Shown here piece by piece: positions 1 through 7,588 of a DNA stretch of 13,920 nucleotides (position 1 is the stretch's first letter; every line of letters starts with the position of its first letter). A program made the translations under genes and the position numbers. The notes beneath the pieces are model-generated. The model searched no databases. It was not told where the DNA came from and saw nothing but the letters and a program-made list of their open reading frames with translations. Location: positions 1 through 13,920 of the forward strand of contig CAYTKT010000051.1 in assembly GCA_964438605.1 (NCBI GenBank), written 5' to 3'. Source of the stretch: Alangreenwoodia sp964438605 (GTDB taxonomy: Bacteria > Bacillota > Clostridia > Peptostreptococcales > Anaerovoracaceae).

Positions 1-342
1 GAAAACCGATAAAAATCGCGTTTTTTGCGTTTCGCAGAATGAAGTATTCTGCGAAGAAAGAGAACGGATGTAGATACGATTATTTTATCCGTACGACGCG
101 GAACGAACCATTTTTTTGATTTTCGGAAAGGAAATATCAGGGAAAAATGGAATTGGGGAGGGGTAAATTGGATGTGAAAGATAAATAAAAAAAGATGATC
201 TGATGATCTTAAAAAGGATCGTTGCATGAGTGAAACAGGACGGACTTCAGTGTAGTTACAAAAGATTCAACAAAAGATCCGTTCGGGGCGAAAAAAGGGG
301 ATTTTGAAGGCCTTTGGAGATAGAACAAAAAAAGAGGGAACG
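1..342. other. gene-free leader region upstream of the LRR pseudogene
   Basis: No credible coding frame is visible. The stretch is A+T-rich, with a perfect 10-bp inverted repeat at 31-55 and a tandem GATGATCT doublet near 194-209. The last 15 bases (AGAGGGAACG before the ATG at 343) form a good ribosome binding site for the next gene. I could not identify a convincing -35/-10 pair. It may be the 5' leader and promoter region of the surface-protein genes that follow. Confidence 0.5.
31..55. repeat. perfect 10-bp stem-loop
   Basis: TTCGCAGAAT at 31-40 pairs perfectly with ATTCTGCGAA at 46-55 around a 5-base loop, GAAGT. A T6 run lies just before it on the plus strand and none follows it, so it is not a standard rho-independent terminator in either direction. 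It could be an mRNA end hairpin for a gene outside the window or a protein binding palindrome. Confidence 0.5.
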
Positions 343-700
343 ATGTTTAAGAAAAAACGAAACGGGAGAAGGCTCATTGGCCTGGTGACCGTTGCAGCAA
401 TGCTGCTTGCAATGACGCCAACGGGAGTGTATAGCGCGGAAGAAGAATATACTTATGGGATTTAAAGTATACCATCAACGGGGATGAAATTACAATTACA
501 GGTTGTGATATAACTGCAGTCAGCGTAAACATTCCGATGGGAATCGATGGAAAAAAGTAACTGTGATAGGTAAAGGTGTGTTAGAAGGATGTATCAATTT
601 GGCCAGCGTAACACTCCCATAAGGGCTTGAAAAAATAGAAGATTTCGCATTTAATGACTGCGTAAATTTGAATAGACGCGAAAGGTGGATTTATAAATGA
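343..700 (+). pseudogene. BspA-like leucine-rich repeat (LRR_5) surface protein, broken
   Basis: The ATG at 343 has a good upstream RBS and starts a signal peptide (MFKKKRNGRRLIGLVTVAAM, then cleavage near VYSAEEE). The first frame stops at 463-465. Reading on in the next frame gives YTINGDEITITGCD and NIPMGIDGKK. A second shift at an A6 run (551-556) then gives VTVIGKGVLEGC, ASVTLP and KIEDFAFNDC. These are the hallmark phrases of LRR_5 repeats in BspA-like secreted or surface proteins of Firmicutes. A TAA at 620-622 replaces the expected Glu codon after VTLP. Two single-base losses and one nonsense change therefore inactivate it, and only about one and a half repeats remain where family members carry many. 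The final frame ends in a TGA (698-700) that overlaps the next ATG. What is left is probably a remnant; the functional protein would bind host or matrix partners outside the cell. Confidence 0.75.
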
Positions 701-1025
701 AAAATAACGGAATCCAAAACGAGCTATATGAACTGTATCGACTCGGATTGATAGATGATTTACTCGCTGGCAAAACGTCAGGCGAACATATCATATGGGC
801 TACGGACCCCTACAAAAATTGTCGTAAGGACGAACAGATAACGGCAACCGCGCTAACTATGTCTTCATTACTGACTTACGAATTGAATAAACAAGGGGGG
901 GGGATAGAAGAACAGTCAAGGTGGACGAAACCCACATCAATACTGTCATCAACGTCAAAGAAAGCCTATTAAATGAAATTGCTGAAGGGCTAAAATCCGC
1001 TTTAGGAAGGGAGGAATACGTATGA
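697..1025 (+). CDS. small protein of unknown function, split by a frameshift at a G9 run
   Basis: The ATG at 697 follows GAAAGGTGG. As sequenced the frame runs to a stop at 970-972 (91 aa), but its tail after the G9 run (895-903) is low-quality. With one G added, or two removed, translation continues as GGGDRRTVKVDETHINTVIN to a TGA at 1023-1025. That gives about 109 aa and overlaps the SLH gene start as ATGA, a classic translational coupling arrangement. This supports the joined frame as the real gene. The N-terminal part (LYELYRLGLIDDLLAGKTSG, then IIWATDPY) resembles the extreme N-terminus of some N6-adenine DNA methyltransferases, where an IIWATD-Y phrase recurs, but no catalytic motif is present, so this could be a fragment fused to other sequence. 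No signal peptide or membrane segment is seen. Function is not recognised. Confidence 0.5.
895..903 (+). repeat. G9 mononucleotide run inside the small gene
   Basis: Nine consecutive G residues encode Gly-Gly-Gly in the 697 frame. Upstream codons start at positions congruent to 1 mod 3, while the sensible downstream frame starts at positions congruent to 0. Ten G residues would join the two. Runs of this length are prone to slipped-strand mispairing during replication and also to sequencing error. Confidence 0.85.
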
Positions 1026-2051
1026 AAAAACTAATCACTGCGGCGTTATCATTATTGCTGATGATGTTCACACCGGTATTGGCATCAGCAAATGATGGGG
1101 TTAAATCTTTCAGTTTCTCTGATGTGAATACGAATGCATGGTATGGGCCTGCTGTTTCGTATATGCGGGATCACGGGATCATATCAGGGTACGGCAATGG
1201 TACTTTTGGACCAAATGATCCGATGACGCGTGCCCAGTTCGCCACCATTTTGTGGAAGTACTACAATCCTGATGAGGCCGCCTCTTATAATCCGGCTTTC
1301 GCTACCAACGAGACAGGATTGCCGGATGTTAAAAATGGCCAATGGTATACTGGCGCTGCCAACTGGGCTGTCAAAAATGGCATGATTCATGGAGCAAAGA
1401 TAGATTCGCAAACGTATTTCCAACCTGATGAAAATATGACTTTTGAGCAGGAAATCGTCATATTGGCTCAGGCCATCGGCCAGTCCCCCCTATAATGTGG
1501 ATAGTAGCATATTGGATCAGTTCATCGATTGCTCTCACGTAAGTTCATGGGCTCGGCCATCGATGGCTTGGTTTGTCAAGAAGGGATATATTGGCGGAAG
1601 TGATGGGTATCTGGATTCCCGAATGACCGTTAGTCGCGCTCGTGCTTCAACGGTTCTGTATAACGTGATCACCAACACCACAACAACTCCATCTAAGCCT
1701 AAATTGAATTATGGCCCTGGGTATGTCGTTTTACGAGGAACGATAACAAGGGACGAGGTTGATCCGGGAATGGCATGGAAGGCAGTGGGATACTTCCTTA
1801 ACTTTGATAGGCCTCTTACGCTCACATATGAAATAGCCGACCCTGAAATGAGGAAAAAGACGTCCACCACCACAAAGGTTAAAATCTGGTCAACTGAAGG
1901 AATGGATGAGGAAGACCTGAGCAATGAATATGATCCGTATTGGCAAAAGTTTGTTGGTTCATATGTGAAAGTAGGGGGCACTTTATACAACACATTCAAT
2001 CCTCACACATTGGCTGACTGTATGTTCTTGGATCCGAAAATTATTACTTGA
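1022..2051 (+). CDS. SLH-domain cell-surface protein, split by a frameshift at a C6 run
   Basis: The start at 1022 follows GGAAGGGAGG. Residues 1-23 are a signal peptide (KKLITAALSLLLMMFTPVL, cleavage near ASA). SLH repeat 1 (about 31-80) has FSDVNTNAWYGPAVSYM and GYGNGTFGPNDPMTRAQFA. Repeat 2 (about 100-152) has LPDVKNGQWYTGAANWAVKN. The first frame stops at 1493-1495 just after a C6 run. The next frame, open to 2051, carries repeat 3 (SSWARPSMAWFVKKGYIGG and RMTVSRARASTVLYN) and a C-terminal region of about 120 residues that I do not recognise. Removing one C gives a single protein of about 342 aa with three SLH repeats, the usual set that binds pyruvylated secondary cell-wall polymer. It should anchor non-covalently to the wall outside the cell. 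As sequenced, only a two-repeat truncated product would be made. Confidence 0.85.
1485..1490 (+). repeat. C6 run at the SLH gene frameshift
   Basis: Six C residues lie exactly between the two SLH-coding frames: codons TCC-CCC-CTA-TAA in the upstream frame and CCC-CCC-TAT-AAT in the downstream one. Five or eight C residues would restore an unbroken frame reading SPYNVDSS. Six is short for a contingency locus, so an ordinary inactivating insertion is as likely. Confidence 0.7.
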
Positions 2052-2113
2052 AAAGAGATGCGGGGGATGCCGATATTGAGTAGCCCATGGATATACAAAA
2101 TATGCCTGTTTGA

Positions 2114-2279
2114 AACATTGCCGGAGGGTTGCACGAAGAGTATGGTTTTGAATACCGAATGATGCTGGATTATGCTTTAGACAGTCAACCAAATTTGACG
2201 ATGGGCGTTTCCGTTCATTGAGAGAAAGAGGAAAAGTTTCTGCTCAACAACTCTTATATGAAATTCAACCTGATGAATG
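2114..2279 (+). pseudogene. unidentified gene remnant
   Basis: Between the SLH stop and the transposase fragment lies protein-like sequence in two frames: EEYGFEYRMMLDYALDSQ in one frame (from about 2138), then KFDDGRFRSLRERGKVSAQQ and LLYEIQPDEW in the next (from 2191). Together they read as one continuous polypeptide with one frameshift near 2185-2195, and neither end has a start or stop of its own. The right edge meets transposase sequence at about 2271-2282, without an insertion sequence end. I do not recognise the family. Confidence 0.4.
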
Positions 2280-2659
2280 GTCTCTTTCAGCATCTCTCCC
2301 AGAATATCTTCTGTGATGCGCGTTTTCCGGAACTTCGTCAGCAGACTTGGGTCAATCATGGGAGATTCGGGTTCAAGATCCAGAAAATACTTGTATGCCA
2401 TGTCCGTTTGGGCGCTACTGATCAGACGTTCATCGGAAAGATCATAAAGCTTTTTTAAAAACATGAGTTTGAACATCATTTCCGGTTCTTTTGCAGGGCG
2501 TCCAAAATGTTCCCAATATTGTTTGCGCAGCATGGGGTTTACAAAGAAATCTATATTTTCCTTGATCCTCCTTAGGAGGTGATTGTGAGGAATCATGGCA
2601 TCATAAAGTCCCTGATATGGTGATAGTGACAGGCATATCTGCGAATTATCTTTCAGCAT
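2177..2659 (-). pseudogene. IS1182-like transposase, N-terminal fragment
   Basis: On the minus strand, the start at 2659 (MLKDNSQICLSLSPYQGLYD, behind AAGGGGGATTGA) begins an IS1182/IS5-type transposase N-terminal domain (DUF772). Its hallmark phrases include PHNHLLRRIKENIDF, GRPAKEPEMMFKLMFLKKLY, LSDERLISSAQTDMAYKYFL and DPSLLTKFRKTRI. The family-like sequence stops after EMLKETI (about position 2273). The remaining codons to 2177 belong to unrelated flanking DNA read backwards. Full-length members run to roughly 450-550 aa with a DDE catalytic core. Here the whole catalytic region is missing, so the protein cannot transpose itself. The frame is also open upstream to an ATG at 2713, but 2659 matches the family start. 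Confidence 0.85.
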
Positions 2660-2750
2660 GTTCAATCCCCCTTCATTTATTTTTAGGGTGCCATTTTTCA
2701 TAGAAAAATCCAAATTCTTTTAACAAAAAATCAGACTTTTTCAGTGCCCT
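2271..2750 (-). mobile_element. truncated IS1182-like insertion sequence
   Basis: The surviving part runs from a possible terminal inverted repeat at about 2734-2750 (AGGGCACTGAAAAAGTC on the minus strand, the kind of CACTGAAAAAGT end that I recall for this group) to the cut inside the transposase gene near 2271. No matching second end lies in the window. The loss is therefore a deletion or recombination, not a clean insertion. Confidence 0.55.
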
Positions 2751-2870
2751 CAATATACTGCTGTTTTGCATGGGAGCAGGAGGCAGATTTGGAAGACATG
2801 ATGCCGTAAGCCGTTTTGTAAAGATCGACATTAGGCAGAGGGGAAGTTTTATTAAAAGGAGAGAATTTTT

Positions 2871-5058
2871 ATGAAAATGAAAAAGATTCTAAAAAATCTA
2901 TTCGAATCAACTTCATTCATTTTGATAATCGTAATGATATTTTCTTTAATTGGTTTTATGCCAATAAACAAAGCTTATGCTGATGAAAATAAAATGGAAT
3001 CAATAAATTCCGAAGCATTACAAACTGTTTCAAATGGTGAGAAAAAGGTCAAAGAGGTATCTTTATCTACCATAAATTCTGCAGCTATTCTAGAAGATGG
3101 AAGTCTTTGGATGTGGGGGGACAATAGCCGAAGTCAACTTGGCGATGGCACCACAGAAGAACGACACAGCCCTGAACAAGTCAAAGAATTAAGTTCTGTT
3201 AGAGTCAAAAAAGTGGTATTAAAAAATAACAACTGTGCAGCTCTTGCAGAAGATGGAAGTCTTTACATGTGGGGAGAAAATTTCCACGGAGAGGTAGGTA
3301 ATTCTACTAAATGCGTACGACAACAAACTCCTTGTAAAATTCTCGACTCCGTCAAAGAGGTTGTCTTGGGAAATGGAATGAGTGCTGCAATACAAAATAA
3401 CGGTGACTTGTATATGTGGGGTACAAAAGCAGCATTGCTGTTGGGTGAGGACTTTTATGAAAACGGAATGATCAAACCTAAACTGGTCATGAACTCCGTG
3501 AAACAAATAGCACTGGGACCGGATGCATGTGCAGCTATTAAAGAAGATGGAACGCTTTGGACATGGGGGAAAAATGAAAATGGAGAACTTGGGGATGCTG
3601 ATCAACCAGAAGCAAGATACAGACCTGATCACATTATGACTTCTGTGAAATACGTTGCACTATGCGGAAGCGGTACGATGTCAGGGGGGGGGGTATGGCG
3701 CGGCGATACTAGAAGATGGAACTCTTACAATGTGGGGTAGCAATTTTCACAAAAGACTCGGTTTAGGCATTGACGATACCGCCTGGACTTATGACATGCC
3801 GATGACTGTCATGAAAGATGTCAAAAAAGTTAGTTTAGGCGCAAGCCATGTTGTTGCTGTTATGGAAGATGGTTCTCTGAAAACCTGGGGGAACGGCCGT
3901 CTTCTTGGGAGTGGGACAACATCGGATCGTAGCATAGCTGAGGCAGGAACGATAATGACTGGAGTAACCGACGCTGTTGTGAATGAATATACTGACAGTT
4001 GGGACCTGGATGGGGCGAATAGTGCTGCTATTACGAAAGAAGGCTCTCTATACATGTGGGGCGACAATGAATATGGGGAATTGGGATCGGATAAAAAAGA
4101 AACAATTCTGACCCCGAAGATGATTTTAGGAGGAACCAACGATCGTAAGAAAGTGACCTTTGATGGGGGTTTGAATGCAAAAGAGGGACATAAACGTAGC
4201 ATGGAAATAGATTGGAGTATGAGCTATTTCGAGGAAGATTCTCGTAATCAAAACAAAATTAAACAAAAGAAACTGAGCATAGCATCCTTGGTCTTGTCTG
4301 CGAACGCGAATAATGAAAGTTCAAATCTTTTACAAGAGACATTGAAAACTATGGGGTTCTCGGACATTAAGCCGAAATATTACGACGGCGAAAAGTATGA
4401 CGGATTAAATCGAGTAGCTTTTGTGCTCGCGAGGGCAACGCCTTACATCAATGGACAAAAAACAAATGTTATCGCGGTGGTGTGTAGAGGTACAGTAGGA
4501 CCAAAGGATACACTTAGTGATATTCTCGTAGAAGCCAACGGGTTCAGGACAGCAGAGGAATATGTTACACCGGAGCTAAAAAAATATATGGAAAAACCAG
4601 AAATTGATAAAAGCCTGCCGACGAAATTTTATATCACTGGCCATAGCCGGGGAGGGGCAGTGGCCAATATATTGGGAACTGACCTTGAAGAGTATACGGA
4701 CAAAGGGAATGTTTTTGTGTATACCTTCGCGTGTCCAAATACAACGACAGACAAATCAAGAACGGAGAAATACCTTCACATAAAAAATTATATTGCACCG
4801 GAGGACGATTGGGTAGCAAGAAATCCGATGATGTTTGACAGCAAGAAACTTTTGAATAATGTATGGCAAAAATTTGGGGTTTGCTACGAGATAAAAAAAC
4901 ATACAGACTTAGGCGAAAACAAAAGAAGTGTTGAGATAGCATTTGTAAATATAACTGACGGTGTGGAGCTTCGGAACTTGGACGACGACGATTTGTGGAA
5001 ATCAATACCTGAAAAATCTTATCCAAAAAATATGCGATATCACACTCCGGCGTTCTAA
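2871..5058 (+). CDS. secreted RCC1-repeat protein with C-terminal class 3 lipase-like domain, split by a frameshift at a G10 run
   Basis: The start at 2871 follows AAAGGAG. The first 38 residues are a signal peptide ending near KAYADEN. About seven RCC1/alpha-tubulin-suppressor-type repeats follow, each with AAI-EDGSLWMWGDN-type phrases, for example AAILEDGSLWMWGDN, AALAEDGSLYMWGEN and AAITKEGSLYMWGDN. They should fold as a seven-bladed propeller. The first frame ends at 3740 shortly after a G10 run, and the second frame continues to 5058. Removing one G joins them as TMSGGGYGAAILEDG, giving about 728 aa. The C-terminal 290 or so residues contain a nucleophile elbow, ITGHSRGGAVANI, a likely acid in APEDDW and a likely base in RYHTPAF, as in class 3 lipase or esterase folds. 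Substrate is unknown. Base composition is notably A+T-rich compared with genes further right. The run sits in a Gly-rich loop, so the joined protein tolerates it. Confidence 0.8.
3684..3693 (+). repeat. G10 mononucleotide run inside the RCC1-lipase gene
   Basis: Ten G residues form the switch point between the RCC1 N-terminal frame and the RCC1-lipase C-terminal frame. Nine would restore a continuous frame through Gly-Gly-Gly-Tyr. As sequenced the product ends 16 codons later at 3738-3740, removing three RCC1 repeats and the whole lipase domain. Confidence 0.85.
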
Positions 5059-5176
5059 ACAATTCTGAAGCGCTTTTGTGAAGGGATCGCAAAATAGCCG
5101 CTTTCCGGGAAACGCGACACGATTCGTGGAATCCTGAATTTTGAGAAGAAAACGCGGTTGTTTTTCGGGAAACGTT

Positions 5177-5204
5177 CGGGCAGTCGGAAGACTGCGGCTG
5201 CCCG
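5177..5204 (+). repeat. competing stem-loops in the intergenic region
   Basis: CGGGCAG (5177-5183) can pair with CTGCCCG (5198-5204), and within the same stretch CAGTC (5181-5185) can pair with GACTG (5190-5194) around GGAA. The two foldings share bases and are mutually exclusive. There is no T-run after the stem, so it is not a typical intrinsic terminator. It lies about 110 bases upstream of the stalk-domain gene. Confidence 0.45.
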
Positions 5205-5313
5205 GGCCGGACCGTTTATTGAAAGAAGCGGTGAAAATCCCAAAAATTTGAAGTTTTAAGAAACCATCTATGAAAAAAATTTAAAACGACTAAAATGTTA
5301 GGAGGTTTTATTT

Positions 5314-6033
5314 ATGAAGAAAACATTAAAAGGATATCTGCTTGGATTTTTAAGCTCCGCAGTCTTGTTGACCGGCTTGACCGGCGTGGCATATGCTGCC
5401 AACACCACCACACTGTATGACGTGATTAACGAAGGAATCAAGATCGTCCTCGACGGGAAAGAACTGGTTCCGACAGACGTAAACGGAAAACGGGTGCAAC
5501 CTATGGTTTACGAAGGCACCACCTACCTGCCCGTCCGAGCCATTGCCGGCGCTCTTGGAAAGGCGGTTTACTGGGACGGACCGAATTTTACAGTCTACTT
5601 GGGAGATATGGATGGGAAACTGGAATACCCGACCGTAAGCCTTTCTGAAGCAGAAGATATGGTAACAGAAAGCTATAACTTTACATCAACAAACCTACTG
5701 ATAGACAACTATAACAACAATTACGGGGACGCTTACTGCGACCTAAAGAACACTTCGGAACGCCCGGAGGGTTCAATACAGTACTTTTTGCAAATGAAAT
5801 ACAGCAAACTCAGAGGTACACTTTATATACCAAAAGGAATGCAAGATAACGGGTCGGAAGGCATCGTTGTGAAAGCTGATGGCAAAACTGTGTACACGTC
5901 ACCAGCGATGGACAAATTCTCAAAACCGGAGCCTTTTGATGTGGACATTACAGGTTGCAATGTGCTGGAAATAGAATTCAACGGGGAGAACCGGCATATG
6001 GTACATATCGGTGACGCGGGGTTTTATCAATAG
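5314..6033 (+). CDS. secreted copper-amine-oxidase-type stalk-domain protein
   Basis: A strong AGGAGG at 5300-5305 places the start at 5314. Residues 1-28 are a signal peptide (GYLLGFLSSAVLLTG, cleavage after VAYA). Residues about 33-97 match the copper amine oxidase N-terminal or 'stalk' domain common in Clostridia: IKIVLDGKELVP, YEGTTYLPVRAIAGALG, then VYWDGPNFTVYLG. This module is not catalytic and generally serves as an extracellular spacer or wall-associated domain. Residues about 117-239 form a beta-rich C-terminal domain (SIQYFLQMKYSKLRGTLYIP, then VVKADGKTVYTSP) reminiscent of NPCBM-type carbohydrate-binding modules; that second assignment is an inference. The frame is intact, in contrast to the surface genes to its left. 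No partner gene is close enough to form an operon. Confidence 0.85.
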   Translation: MKKTLKGYLLGFLSSAVLLTGLTGVAYAANTTTLYDVINEGIKIVLDGKELVPTDVNGKRVQPMVYEGTTYLPVRAIAGALGKAVYWDGPNFTVYLGDMDGKLEYPTVSLSEAEDMVTESYNFTSTNLLIDNYNNNYGDAYCDLKNTSERPEGSIQYFLQMKYSKLRGTLYIPKGMQDNGSEGIVVKADGKTVYTSPAMDKFSKPEPFDVDITGCNVLEIEFNGENRHMVHIGDAGFYQ

Positions 6034-6710
6034 GACCAAACCTTGCTGCTTATTTCTTTGTGCAGTCATTAAGACAGATAAATACACTTGTTTTTACGCG
6101 TCGATTGCCTAGAACGACTCCCTTGAACACCGAGGACAAACTAAATTCCGTAATTTGTTATCATTCGTTTTCGAATTGTAAAGAGACCAAACCAACTGCT
6201 CAAGGCACGTCGGCAAACGAAATGTGTCGGGAATTCACGGACAACAAATAGACTCGAAACAAAACCGTGGATTGGCCGGGAACGCCGCTCTTTAAAAATG
6301 AGGAATCAAATCTGACCTTTTTGGTTCCTCTTTCCTCCCGGCAAATCCGAAGGCCCTGTTCGCGAACCGATTTTTCATCGTCACCCACAACGCTTGTCAT
6401 CGTTTTTCCTTAAACAAGCAACCTGACAAAAAAAGAGAACGGGTGACACGGCACGAACGGAAAATCACCGGACTTCGGCTTTTTCGTTCCAGTCGAGAAA
6501 ACGAGAAAGTCCCATGCTTTTGAGAAATTGTATGATAGCAGCTATGGAATCATGGCCGACTTCAAGAACCGTTTTGGACACTGGACCAAAAAAACCTAAA
6601 ACAACGGGACGATTTAAAACTGTTCCTGCAAAAATAAAACTTTCCGCGGGAAGGTGGGATAACTAACAGGATCAATATCCTGCGAAAATCAAGAACGAAA
6701 CGAGGGAATC
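6034..6710. other. 677-base region without a convincing gene
   Basis: No open frame here has both an RBS and protein-like content. It holds copy A of the short hairpin/pyrimidine repeat (6283-6352) and a 6-bp palindromic hairpin, CAGGAT-CAAT-ATCCTG, at 6667-6682, just upstream of the lipoprotein gene. There is also a stretch open from 6447 to a TAA at 6597-6599, with phrases such as EKLYDSSYGIMADF but no start codon near its beginning. That stretch could be a gene remnant or chance. The region may include the promoter of the lipoprotein gene, but I could not pick a clear -35/-10 pair. Confidence 0.4.
6283..6352 (+). repeat. short intergenic repeat, copy A (hairpin plus pyrimidine run)
   Basis: It aligns with 7936-8003 at roughly 75-80 percent by eye. 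Shared parts are GGAATCAAATC, then a small hairpin with a T-rich loop (here ACC-TTTTT-GGT), then TCCTCTTTCCTC and CGGCA. The hairpin differs between copies in a way that keeps pairing. In this copy GAGGAA and TTCCTC can also form an outer stem. Candidate untranslated element or terminator-like signal. Confidence 0.5.
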
Positions 6711-7154
6711 ATGATGAAATCGAAAAAGAAAAAAATGTTTTGGAAAACGGTGGGAATTTCCCTTCTGACTTTGATGCTTGTTTTATCCTTGACAGCTTGC
6801 GGAGGAAGTACCAACTCGCCCGAAGAAGTAGCGGAAACTTTCTTTCATGCGGTAAAATCAGGCGATGTGAACGGGGCGATGGAATGTTATACGCCCGCGA
6901 TACAAAAATCGTACAGCGGCGGAACCTCAATTGCGAATCTGTTATTTGGGATCGACAGCGAGAGCCTGATCAATGATTATGTTGGCGGTATCAACGCCAA
7001 AACTTATGAGAATTTTGATTTTGAAGTTTCCGATACAGAGATTAACGGAAAAAAAGCGACAGTCGATGTAGACGTTTATGTCGACGGAGTAAAAAAAGAG
7101 ACGACAACGGTCCATTGTGAAGAAATAGACGATACCTGGTATCTGACCATGTAA
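6711..7154 (+). CDS. small lipoprotein with NTF2-like (DUF4878-type) domain
   Basis: The start at 6711 (a second ATG follows at 6714) lies behind GAGGGA. A lysine-rich N-terminus, a hydrophobic stretch (VGISLLTLMLVLSLTACGG) and the lipobox LTAC with Cys at residue 30 mark a lipid-anchored extracytoplasmic protein. The mature part (about 117 residues) starts SPEEVAETFFHAVKSGDVNG and ends with VHCEEIDDTWYLTM. That matches the alpha-plus-beta cone fold of NTF2-like/DUF4878 domains found in many Firmicute lipoproteins. It is complete at the usual length of about 140-150 aa. Such domains often bind small ligands or partner proteins; no specific role can be read here. It stands alone, about 320 bases before the zinc-ribbon genes on the same strand. 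Confidence 0.8.
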   Translation: MMKSKKKKMFWKTVGISLLTLMLVLSLTACGGSTNSPEEVAETFFHAVKSGDVNGAMECYTPAIQKSYSGGTSIANLLFGIDSESLINDYVGGINAKTYENFDFEVSDTEINGKKATVDVDVYVDGVKKETTTVHCEEIDDTWYLTM

Positions 7155-7473
7155 GCGGGTGAGCGAAAGGACCATTCTGAACGTGGATGGTACCACGTAT
7201 AACCAGCCCATGGGACAGGCTTGAATGAACAAGAATAAAAAAATTCAGCCGGTGAAGTGATGAGCCAACACCAAAGGCACAGCTGGCGTGCCCGCGGATA
7301 CCAGGTCGCTCGATGGGGTGAGATGGAAGAATCAAGAAGAACCGTTCGAGTCAAAATCGAGATGAAATCGTCATGGATAATGAAAAACGTTAGTGGAGAA
7401 ATCTCGAAAACCGTGTAACGTGAGGTTTGGGGATTTTAGCAGTACAGTTTCATAAAGAAATGAGGTAGTAAAT
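7155..7473. other. 319-base leader region carrying the start of direct repeat copy 1
   Basis: From about 7294 it is the first copy of the 295-bp direct repeat. The part before that holds a 6-bp inverted repeat (ACGTGG at 7181-7186, CCACGT at 7193-7198) with no T-run, and a short protein-like phrase (LNVDGTTYNQPMGQA) that may be a remnant. The repeat part can form a hairpin AAACC/GGTTT (about 7408-7428). The RBS GAGGTAG precedes the ATG at 7474. No gene is supported. Confidence 0.5.
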
Positions 7474-7588
7474 ATGAAATGTCAGAAATGTGGAAATACC
7501 GTAACGGAAGGCGATAAATTTTGTGAAAACTGTGGGGCATTGCTGGAAAACATGCCGGATACCGATCAAACTCCTGGTGGAAATTACA
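7294..7588 (+). repeat. 295-bp direct repeat, copy 1 (leader plus zinc-ribbon codons)
   Basis: Bases 7305-7506 are identical by eye to 8023-8224 (offset 718). The next 80 or so bases, which encode the zinc ribbon and GALLENMPDT, differ at only a handful of positions (for example GAA to GTA, TGT to TGC, GAT to AGC). Similarity ends at GGAAAT just before the Asn-rich linker codons. Confidence 0.9.

Noticed and set aside
1184..1999. Minus-strand frames across the SLH gene
   Set aside because: Shadows of a gene with clear SLH motifs on the plus strand.
5177..5204. Intrinsic terminator after the RCC1-lipase gene
   Set aside because: The stem is good but no T-run follows on either strand, and it lies over 100 bases from the stop; listed only as a stem-loop.
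6060..6251. 63-codon plus-strand frame after the stalk-domain gene
   Set aside because: No RBS, no recognisable domain and an atypical residue mix; treated as non-coding.
6447..6599. Open frame with phrases like EKLYDSSYGIMADF
   Set aside because: No start codon near the beginning, no RBS, and a length that is easily reached by chance; at most a remnant.
7305..7473. Known riboswitch class in the duplicated leader
   Set aside because: Only weak short helices are visible, and I could not match any known riboswitch core by eye.
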